Assembly: GCA_002792995.1 (NCBI GenBank)
Contig: PFPJ01000079.1
Span: 1-9,937 of the forward strand
Reading direction: 5' to 3'
Origin: Candidatus Magasanikbacteria bacterium CG_4_10_14_0_2_um_filter_41_10
Lineage (GTDB): Bacteria > Patescibacteriota > Patescibacteriia > Magasanikbacterales > UBA922
Length of the DNA: 9,937 bases
The notes under the pieces were generated by a model. That model was given only the letters and a program-made list of their open reading frames with translations, did no database searches and was not told the DNA's origin. Each line of letters opens with the position of its first letter. The first letter of the stretch is position 1. Of the stretch, positions 4,772 to 9,937 are shown piece by piece. Made by a program: the position numbers and the translations under genes.

Positions 4772-6328
4772 CAGATTGCAACAAAGCGAGGTTAAGGCCT
4801 CGTTTTTTGCTTGTATAGAGCTAAATTTAGTTAGTTCGAGAGTAGCAAAATCGTGTGCAAAGGGGTTTGCGACACGCTCGAACACAGACATCCAATTTTC
4901 CGCTGAAATAAGCAATGTTCTATTCCCTATCACTCGGTTCGAGCCTAAATTGCGAACAATGCTTTTTCGTCTGTTTTCTGGGGAAGTATGAAACTGCGCT
5001 CTTGCTCTCATCATGGTTGAAACATGATCAAGAATTGTGTCTTGTTCACAAAAGCCTGCATGAATTTCTTCCCGCTTTTGCTTGATCTTCATGATTCGTT
5101 TTTCATAGTCATTTTTCTGTTCCAAAAATTCTTCATCGTTCAATAATCCTCTACAGCTCATACCTGTAAGGTTCTTTTTTTCTTCTTCCAGTTTGAAAAT
5201 GTCTTTTTCAAGATTCTCTAGCACTTTATCTTGGTTCATTGGATCCTCTTTTCGCACGTCAGCAAGCATTTCATCAAATAACTCCTTAAATTTTGGGTGA
5301 ACTTCATACTGTGCCAATAATTCATCAATCTGCTGTTCAAGCTGTAGTTCAGATATAGCTGGTTCACTGCACGGAATACTTGGCTTTTTTCTATTACACC
5401 GATAATAGACGTATGTTTTTTCTTGCTTGGTGGATTTTATTTTCTTCACTTTTTTATCGGCAGAAATACGAGAGCCACAATGCTGGCAACGAAGCAATCC
5501 AGAATAAGCAAAGACATATTTCCTCATGCGTGGTTTGCCTTTCTTGCCGAGTAATTCTTGCACTCTATCAAATTCATCAAGCGTGATCATGGACGTGTGT
5601 TTCCCCTGCTTTTGTCTTCCGTTGTACTGGATAATGCCAGCATAAAAAAGGTTCGTAAAAATGCGATACAAAGAACTACGTGTTAATCCTTTGCTATGTT
5701 TTCTTCGTGTTGTAAATTTCCATTCGTTATTGAGTTTGTCGAGAATCTGCGGAACGCTATAGTTTCCTGTGAGCATGAGATCAAACGATTTTCTAATTAA
5801 GGCAAAGCGGTGTTCATCTTTATGAATCGTACTTATCCCCGCCTCTCGCACATTCATATATCCACTTGGTACGGCGTTTGGTTGCCAACCCATTTCAAAT
5901 TTCTTTTCCATACCACGCTTTACATCTTTCCCGAGTTTTGAAGAATAATACTGTGATTGCGATAAAGCCAGTTGCAACATCATAATCCCCTCGGGGCTGT
6001 TATCAAAATTGTATGACCCGAATTTGAGGTCTTTGATCACTCCTGTACGGACAAGGTACGTTACTGTAGAAGCGTCTATTTCGTTCCGAGAGAGCCTATC
6101 AGGGTGCCAGGCGATAATTCCATCGGCTTCGCCCTTTTCAATGCGTTTTATCATGTTTTCAAAGACTGGTCGCTGATATGGCTTAAAGGCTGAATAGCGT
6201 TCTTCTAAAATTTCGACAATATGAAGATTACCAAAGACTTCTTTGGCTTTGTCTACTTGACTGCTAATAGAGAGGGCTTGGCGTTCCTCTCCCTCGGTGG
6301 ATTTTCGAACGTAGGCAAAGTATTTCAT
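4733..6328 (-). CDS. Large serine recombinase / integrase
   Basis: A site-specific recombinase that uses a serine nucleophile to integrate or excise mobile DNA. The 531 aa show the large-serine-recombinase order. The resolvase domain comes first, with YVRKS (Arg8, catalytic Ser10) and WHPDRLSRNEID near 74-86. The recombinase domain (about 145-260) has WQPNAVPSGY. The zinc ribbon has Cys281, Cys284, Cys311 and Cys320. A charged coiled coil runs near 380-440, and a C-terminal tail follows. The frame crosses the 3' half of tRNA-Asp antisense and stops at 4735-4733 within the anticodon region, so the last residues (RTGRDSNPQLLP) are encoded by tRNA DNA. No SD is seen at 6328. A terminator/antiterminator lies about 20 nt upstream. 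The tRNA is its probable target. Confidence 0.93.
   Translation of the reverse strand: MKYFAYVRKSTEGEERQALSISSQVDKAKEVFGNLHIVEILEERYSAFKPYQRPVFENMIKRIEKGEADGIIAWHPDRLSRNEIDASTVTYLVRTGVIKDLKFGSYNFDNSPEGIMMLQLALSQSQYYSSKLGKDVKRGMEKKFEMGWQPNAVPSGYMNVREAGISTIHKDEHRFALIRKSFDLMLTGNYSVPQILDKLNNEWKFTTRRKHSKGLTRSSLYRIFTNLFYAGIIQYNGRQKQGKHTSMITLDEFDRVQELLGKKGKPRMRKYVFAYSGLLRCQHCGSRISADKKVKKIKSTKQEKTYVYYRCNRKKPSIPCSEPAISELQLEQQIDELLAQYEVHPKFKELFDEMLADVRKEDPMNQDKVLENLEKDIFKLEEEKKNLTGMSCRGLLNDEEFLEQKNDYEKRIMKIKQKREEIHAGFCEQDTILDHVSTMMRARAQFHTSPENRRKSIVRNLGSNRVIGNRTLLISAENWMSVFERVANPFAHDFATLELTKFSSIQAKNEALTSLCCNLRTGRDSNPQLLP
4783..4808 (+). terminator. Terminator of tRNA-Asp, inside the recombinase frame
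   Basis: CGAGG (4787-4791) pairs with CCTCG (4798-4802) across a 6-nt loop; the stem extends through A-T pairs and six T follow (4803-4808). It lies antisense to the last codons of the recombinase frame. Confidence 0.7.
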
Positions 6329-6349
6329 TTCGGTCTGTTATTGAGTATC

Positions 6350-6417
6350 AAAAAAGGGCAGCCCTGGCTTACCCGACACAAAACACAAAGAAGTGTTTTC
6401 ATCGGACAGGACTGCCC
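6350..6417 (-). terminator. Intrinsic terminator or attenuator ahead of the recombinase gene
   Basis: On the minus strand GGGCAG-T-CCTG (6417-6407) pairs with CAGG-G-CTGCCC (6366-6356). Inner stems are TCGG/CCGA and AAAACAC/GTGTTTT (6380-6386 with 6393-6399) around a 6-nt loop. Six T follow (6355-6350). It lies after the Rep and 67-aa genes and 21 nt before the recombinase start, so it either ends the upstream transcript or gates recombinase expression. Confidence 0.75.
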
Positions 6418-6475
6418 ATCTCTAATATGAAACAATATATTCTTTGTGTGTTAAGTTGTGTCAGGTAAGCCTAGG
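6363..6475 (-). promoter_or_regulatory. Inverted repeat forming an alternative antiterminator stem
   Basis: 6363-6392 is complementary to 6440-6475, including 16 consecutive pairs (6366-6381 with 6456-6471, one a G-U in the minus-strand RNA) and further pairs down to 6392/6440. Forming it uses the 3' arm of the terminator hairpin and so prevents that hairpin. The stop codon of the 67-aa gene (6463-6461) is inside the upstream arm. It could also be a recombinase or Rep binding site in DNA. Confidence 0.5.
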
Positions 6476-6664
6476 AATAATAACAGATGTACGAATTTTT
6501 TCAAGCTCATCGAGTTCCTCTCTTGTAAATGGTGCGTGTACCGCTTCACAAAACAGGTATAAGTGCATACATTCAGTATAGGCTTGGTCATAGGGTATGT
6601 CTTTGTTGTAGAGTTCTTTGCAGAGGGCTTGGTATCTTCGTACATATTTTTCTTTTACTTTCAT
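6461..6664 (-). CDS. Small protein of unknown function (67 aa)
   Basis: Follows rep by 40 nt on the same strand and is probably co-transcribed. The sequence is mixed and helical (MKVKEKYVRRYQALCKELY, later TREELDELEKI), with three Cys and no membrane segment or recognised motif. A role in replication control or as a leader peptide for the recombinase is inference from position: its start codon is in one arm of a perfect inverted repeat (6662-6685), and its stop codon is in one arm of the antiterminator stem ahead of the recombinase. If translated to the end, ribosomes would cover that arm and favour termination. No family recognised. Confidence 0.6.
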   Translation of the reverse strand: MKVKEKYVRRYQALCKELYNKDIPYDQAYTECMHLYLFCEAVHAPFTREELDELEKIRTSVIIPRLT

Positions 6665-6685
6665 ATCGAAGTAAGAATCGATATG
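6662..6685 (-). promoter_or_regulatory. Inverted repeat over the start codon of the 67-aa gene
   Basis: CATATCGA (6662-6669) and TCGATATG (6678-6685) are perfect 8-bp inverted repeats around 8 nt. On the minus strand the ATG is the last triplet of the 3' arm, so an RNA hairpin would hide the start codon. A DNA operator is equally possible. Confidence 0.5.
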
Positions 6686-6704
6686 TTCACCTAAAAGGAA
6701 TCAC

Positions 6705-7550
6705 TCATTGAAGAAGATAGGATGTGTAGTTCACCGTTCCTGTGTACTCATTCTTAAACGTCGTCGTGTATATTGGATTGTCGGGCAAGACAATCCGTTT
6801 GAGATAGGCTTTTGCTTGGTTTCCAGTCATTTCGACTGGTTTGTCTAGGTTTCGCGAACAGAAGAATTTTTTCTTGTTGAACATTCTTGGGTCGAACATG
6901 TCTTTACTCAAATACTTGCAGAAGTAGGCTCCCATGTTGGTGACTGTCGTCACATCTTTTACTTTTACAAATCCCTGTTTCCAATACCTCTTTGCAAAGT
7001 GGCGTTCCCACATAAATCGCTCTGCTACAGCATAGGGGGCTGGCAGAGCGATGTTGCAGAGAAGATGATAATGGACAGATCCTCCCTGCTCTTTCTTCTT
7101 TCCATAGAAGTCCGTATCTTTTTGGAATTCTATGACAGCTATATATGCGAAGTTTGTATATCTTCTCTGTATTCGCTTCATGGCTGTATTAAAGACTTTA
7201 TTTGCTTTCACCACGTCGGGCATGGGTTTTGCAAAAGTGAGTGTGAGGAATTTGTTCAGTACTTCGTTGGCGTTGGTGAGCCTACGGATGTTTCTCCTGG
7301 TTCGAGCTATGGAGAATTGCGTCTTTTGCTTTTGCGTTTTCTTGAGGAGGTCGGCTCCTGCTTCGTCTCCCCATAGTTCCATGAATTCAAGAAGTTCATG
7401 ATCGTTGAGTGTTTTTTTCGTCTTTTTCTTGTTGTTCGCTTGTCTTGGGTTCTTTCGGATGTATCCTTTGAATATTCGTTTATTCATGTACTCATACACC
7501 TCAATATGTTTTCCTGATTGAATCAGTTTGAAGTCATACCATTCAACCAT
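6705..7550 (-). CDS. HUH-family rolling-circle replication initiator (Rep)
   Basis: HUH endonucleases nick one strand at an origin, stay bound to the 5' end through a tyrosine, and start rolling-circle replication. The 281-aa protein shows the three motifs in order: motif 1 FLTLTFA (101-107), motif 2 GGSVHYHLLC with the metal-binding His160 and His162, and motif 3 MGAYFCKYLSK with candidate catalytic Tyr209 (Tyr213 next to it) and Lys212/216. The basic N-terminal part (about 24-90) precedes the nuclease domain. No helicase domain is present, so a host helicase would be needed. It resembles Reps of small plasmids and single-stranded DNA phages; I cannot decide which. No SD is seen. A long inverted repeat lies in the spacer upstream and is a candidate origin. 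Confidence 0.88.
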   Translation of the reverse strand: MVEWYDFKLIQSGKHIEVYEYMNKRIFKGYIRKNPRQANNKKKTKKTLNDHELLEFMELWGDEAGADLLKKTQKQKTQFSIARTRRNIRRLTNANEVLNKFLTLTFAKPMPDVVKANKVFNTAMKRIQRRYTNFAYIAVIEFQKDTDFYGKKKEQGGSVHYHLLCNIALPAPYAVAERFMWERHFAKRYWKQGFVKVKDVTTVTNMGAYFCKYLSKDMFDPRMFNKKKFFCSRNLDKPVEMTGNQAKAYLKRIVLPDNPIYTTTFKNEYTGTVNYTSYLLQ

Positions 7551-7723
7551 ACATAATTGTCTCTGGTTAGTCAGCCAATGACAAGGAAGCGTAGAAATTT
7601 ACTCTAGGCAGTTATGATTTTTTCGGTTAGATGTGTGCATATAATCAAGTTAATATAGTAGAGCATCGGGCAAGTACTCTACGGTTTCCGCCTCGTTCCA
7701 GTCTTTGGCTGGTGAATTAGCTG

Positions 7724-7850
7724 TACAGGATGTTTTTTTGTGTACCATATCTTTGCCTGCTCTTCGTTATTTTTGGCGCGGGCACTGCCAAAAATAACGA
7801 ATGAGCAACGGCACAAAAGATAATTTTACACATAAAAAAACGACCCTGTG
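7724..7850. repeat. Long imperfect inverted repeat (cruciform or origin candidate)
   Basis: The centre is a perfect 15-bp stem, TTCGTTATTTTTGGC (7763-7777) with its complement (7787-7801), around loop GCGGGCACT. Complementary blocks continue outward: GCTC/GAGC, GCC/GGC (7755-7757 with 7810-7812), TATCTTT/AAAGATA (7748-7754 with 7816-7822), GTGTA/TACAC (7740-7744 with 7827-7831), GTTTTTTT/AAAAAAAC (7732-7739 with 7834-7841) and ACAGG/CCTGT (7725-7729 with 7845-7849). That is about 47 paired positions. It lies between divergent genes, so it is not needed to end either of them. Confidence 0.85.
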
Positions 7851-7871
7851 GGTAGGGGCGCGAATATTTTT

Positions 7872-7933
7872 CCCTCGCGGAAACACTGTTTACTCGTTTC
7901 GTTTTTCTGTAGCTTTTGTCACGAAACCGAGGG
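7872..7933. repeat. Second hairpin in the divergent spacer
   Basis: CCCTCG (7872-7877) pairs with CGAGGG (7928-7933), and inside it GTTTCGT (7896-7902) pairs with ACGAAAC (7921-7927). No T-run follows on either strand, so a terminator is unlikely. It may be an operator, part of the origin, or a single-strand initiation site. Confidence 0.5.
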
Positions 7934-7970
7934 TACTATATCATGGATTGATTTGGCTGTCAAAAAGGGA

Positions 7971-7999
7971 TTGATTTTAAGCTATTTTTTTGGTATGAT
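7971..7999 (+). promoter_or_regulatory. Promoter of the rightward cargo operon
   Basis: -35 TTGATT (7971-7976), 17-bp spacer, -10 TATGAT (7994-7999). Predicted start near 8006; the leader of about 40 nt has a weak AAAGG (8038-8042) three bases before the ATG. Confidence 0.6.
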
Positions 8000-8045
8000 A
8001 ATCTCAAAAATTAAGCTTTTAGTAATCTAAGCAAGATAAAGGTCT

Positions 8046-8765
8046 ATGAAAAATAATTTTTTTAGAAAAGATTTAAATTTGAAAAAAAGATGGTGGCACA
8101 GACTATTCCTAGTCATCTTTATACTGTCATTTATTTCAATTCTTGGTAATGAAATAATTTCATATAAGGACGGGCTTGGTTTTCAACGCTGGGAAAGGAC
8201 ATCAACTCTAAACGAAAGAATCGATACCCAGCTTTCTTCGGTAGAGGAATTGTTACAGAAAGATGAAAAAATCAGTGATTCTGACTCTCCCTACGTACTG
8301 AATATAAAAGATCTGCCTTATGATTCATTTGTCTTAGACAATGTCTATTGTTCAAATAGAATTGATGATCAAATTGAAATGCTGATGATGAACAAAGGAA
8401 TTGATCAACTTCTTATAAGAGAAGTATACGGTAGATATGAAAACATACCTTTAGACGATTTTAAACGATACTTAAAAAATAACAAAATAAATTGTGTAAC
8501 CACAGACTCCTACACAAGCTTTGATCCAAGCGGAAGTGCGACAGGAAAACTTAGATTTCTCGAACCTGATGAAAAATTTCAAAATGAATATGCATTCTAT
8601 AAGCCTTCGACAAGTCAAACAATATTATATCTTCTAGGCACATCACTTTTGATGTTACTAGCTTACGGGGCAATTTTTGGGATGATTATTGTAATATATT
8701 ATAAGGTGCTTCTTTATATCGTATTTGGTAACCAAAAATCTATAAATGAAAAAAAAATAGAATGA
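8046..8765 (+). CDS. Membrane-anchored protein of unknown function
   Basis: The 239-aa product has a positively charged start (NLKKRWWHRL), a membrane segment at about 20-36, a hydrophilic domain of about 150 residues, and a second hydrophobic region at about 191-228, long enough for one or two spans. The middle domain would lie outside if there are two spans; it holds Cys102 and Cys150, which could form a disulfide. No catalytic motif is recognised. Its stop overlaps the next start (ATGA at 8762-8765), so the two are translationally coupled. AT-rich codons (AGA, TTA, AAA) contrast with smpB-rplT and fit recent acquisition. It may be a sensor or effector anchor of the cargo module, which is inference. 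Confidence 0.8.
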   Translation: MKNNFFRKDLNLKKRWWHRLFLVIFILSFISILGNEIISYKDGLGFQRWERTSTLNERIDTQLSSVEELLQKDEKISDSDSPYVLNIKDLPYDSFVLDNVYCSNRIDDQIEMLMMNKGIDQLLIREVYGRYENIPLDDFKRYLKNNKINCVTTDSYTSFDPSGSATGKLRFLEPDEKFQNEYAFYKPSTSQTILYLLGTSLLMLLAYGAIFGMIIVIYYKVLLYIVFGNQKSINEKKIE

Positions 8766-9481
8766 ATGAAAGCATAAAATTAAAACTATTTTCAGATGTG
8801 GGTATGAATGAATTATTCATGGCTCGTCTTTTTCATTTCCAAGATAGAATTTTAAGCGGATTATTTGGAGGCAAAGACAATGAAGCAATTCAGCAAGCTA
8901 TCATGACTGTCTTGTTTGATGGGTTAGAGCCAGCTTTTCGTAGCTTGAGAAGCTTACGTGAAAAATGGGATGATGAAGCTATTCCTGAAAAGGAAAAAAT
9001 TCAGCTGGCGCAAAACGTTTATACATATTTGGTTGTCGCTTTTAAAGATAGATTTCAGGATGTAGCTATAAAAATGGGTTATGACATTGGCTTTATTTTT
9101 CAAAAGCAAGATAATTTCAATCAAGGATGTGATAACTTTTTAAAAAAATATCCTAAAATAGATCCTGCATTTGTCGAAACAATGAAAGAGGATAAAATTT
9201 GGATTGAGCTTATGATAGGTGTACGTAACAACATTATTGATCATAAAGTTGGTAAGGATCCTGGATTTATTGAACGTTTAAGTCGTTTTTTAAATCTTGA
9301 AACAGCGGAGATTATGTTTGAAAATTGTTGGAAATCGATGGAAGACTTTCTCATAATTTTTGCAAATGACCTTACGAATCCTAAATATGGCATGAAAATT
9401 TTAGAACTTTCCGCATACAAAAATAATAAAGATAATCCCGAAAGATTTTGTTGGTTTGATATTGAAGAAAAAAAGCAATAA
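8762..9481 (+). CDS. Helical cytoplasmic protein with a HEPN-like RN-x4-H motif
   Basis: 239 aa, no membrane segment or signal peptide, mostly predicted helix. The segment IELMIGVRNNIIDHKV contains Arg155-Asn156-x4-His161, the form of the catalytic motif of HEPN RNases (R, polar residue, four residues, H), set in a hydrophobic helix as usual for them. HEPN proteins are common toxins and RNases in abortive-infection and toxin-antitoxin systems. The rest of the protein does not let me name a family, and the motif alone can occur by chance. The start overlaps the stop of the membrane protein by 4 nt. The next gene starts 29 nt downstream. Codon use is as AT-rich as its neighbours. Confidence 0.75.
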   Translation: MNESIKLKLFSDVGMNELFMARLFHFQDRILSGLFGGKDNEAIQQAIMTVLFDGLEPAFRSLRSLREKWDDEAIPEKEKIQLAQNVYTYLVVAFKDRFQDVAIKMGYDIGFIFQKQDNFNQGCDNFLKKYPKIDPAFVETMKEDKIWIELMIGVRNNIIDHKVGKDPGFIERLSRFLNLETAEIMFENCWKSMEDFLIIFANDLTNPKYGMKILELSAYKNNKDNPERFCWFDIEEKKQ

Positions 9482-9510
9482 GAACTTGTAAATAATGTGT
9501 TTAGTAAGTT

Positions 9511-9937
9511 ATGACTCTTATAGTAGGTCTCAATCTATCCGATAGAATATATTTAGCCGCCGATACGCGAGTTACCATAACAAACTCAAGAGATGAAAAT
9601 ATGTTTGTTGATAACATAATAAAAATTGTACCGTTGTATGGTAAGCATATTTTAGATAGACATTGTCCAGAAGATGTACTATTATCTATGGCTGTGGCTG
9701 GTGACGTTGGCTTAGCTGATTTTGTTAAAAACAGTATTAAAGATGATTTATATAGTAAAGGTTTCAGTTCTGATATAAGATCCTTGTTTCAAGAATTAAA
9801 TGAAGATTACTTTACTAGTTTAGCTGATAAATGGTTATCTTCGGGTGGTCAATACGGTAAAAGTTGTGCATTTATAATTGGTGGGTACGGCACAAAAAAA
9901 GGAAGAAAAATCAATGTAAAAAAAATATCTAAAATGG
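9511..9937 (+). CDS. Proteasome-beta/HslV-like Ntn hydrolase, C-terminus missing
   Basis: Open from the ATG at 9511 to the window end (142 codons). After Met removal the protein begins TLIVGLNLSDRIYLAADTR, like 20S proteasome beta and HslV subunits, whose N-terminal Thr is the nucleophile. Counting that Thr as 1, Asp falls at 17 as in the family, and a Lys at 37 follows a D-x-I-x-K-I pattern equivalent to Lys33 after a short insertion. Further matches are AVAGDVGLADFV and SCAFIIGGYG. Such enzymes are threonine peptidases or other amidohydrolases, usually self-compartmentalising. No ATPase partner is visible. It is third in the AT-rich rightward operon, has no SD, and starts 29 nt after the previous gene. 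Activity and substrate are unknown. Confidence 0.75.
   Translation, partial: MTLIVGLNLSDRIYLAADTRVTITNSRDENMFVDNIIKIVPLYGKHILDRHCPEDVLLSMAVAGDVGLADFVKNSIKDDLYSKGFSSDIRSLFQELNEDYFTSLADKWLSSGGQYGKSCAFIIGGYGTKKGRKINVKKISKM

Larger units (their letters stand above)
7551..8045. other. Divergent intergenic region, candidate replication origin
   Basis: A 495-bp stretch without a gene between the leftward rep and the rightward cargo genes. It holds the 126-nt inverted repeat (7724-7850), a second hairpin (7872-7933) and one promoter (7971-7999). A 60-codon frame at 7848 has no coding character. AT-rich TATATT/TTATAT stretches near 7640-7665 could serve rep, but I cannot fix a promoter. Confidence 0.5.

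Noticed and set aside
6350..6475. Inverted repeats as the ends of an insertion sequence
   Set aside because: Only about 50 bp separates the arms, no transposase lies between, and the terminator/antiterminator reading fits the gene order better.
6999..7401. Plus-strand frames of 125 and 89 codons inside rep
   Set aside because: Antisense shadows of the Rep gene, whose HUH motifs are unambiguous.
7848..8030. 60-codon plus-strand frame in the divergent spacer
   Set aside because: It crosses the hairpin at 7872-7933 and the cargo promoter, with no start signal or protein-like composition.
280..8765. UGA recoded to glycine as in Gracilibacteria and Absconditabacteria
   Set aside because: TGA ends the permease, Rep, 67-aa, recombinase and membrane protein genes at sensible places, with ATGA overlaps at 280-283 and 8762-8765.

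Overview
The window looks like a chromosomal segment of a Candidate Phyla Radiation (Patescibacteria) bacterium, probably Parcubacteria-like, carrying the left part of an integrated mobile element. The clues are compact core translation genes, SD-poor starts with very short leaders, tRNA and tmRNA genes without an encoded CCA, an AI-2E/PerM permease, and GIY-YIG remnants beside a tRNA. The lineage is inferred from gene content and style. The genetic code is standard, with TGA used as a stop in several genes.

Positions 1-4350 are host core. A minus-strand pair (an unrecognised membrane protein, partial, and a PerM-family permease) diverges from smpB. smpB is followed 8 nt later by its partner ssrA (tmRNA), then a structured leader, infC, and the rpmI-rplT pair with a strong promoter and a terminator. 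Next is an intergenic transcription unit with promoter and terminator but no protein: two hairpins sharing a perfect 61-bp core, each showing a UCCCCUCCUU loop that resembles the anti-Shine-Dalgarno sequence. A promoter then drives a 49-aa basic protein.

Positions 4350-4810 are a tRNA-Asp(GTC) locus with a record of insertion. A tRNA-type promoter leads into a copy of the 5' half of tRNA-Asp that breaks off in the anticodon loop and carries a 30-nt GC-rich insert. Then come a broken GIY-YIG nuclease gene and a complete tRNA-Asp with its terminator. A large serine recombinase reads antisense into the 3' half of this tRNA.

Positions about 4735-9937 are the inferred element. On the minus strand: an HUH rolling-circle Rep, a 67-aa protein, a terminator that can be replaced by an alternative antiterminator fold, and the serine recombinase. 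The 495-bp divergent spacer holds an imperfect 126-nt inverted repeat, a candidate origin. Rightward and more AT-rich runs a likely cargo operon: a membrane protein, a helical protein with an RN-x4-H (HEPN-like) motif, and the start of a proteasome-beta/HslV-like Ntn hydrolase with Thr and Asp in catalytic positions. The right end of the element lies outside the window.
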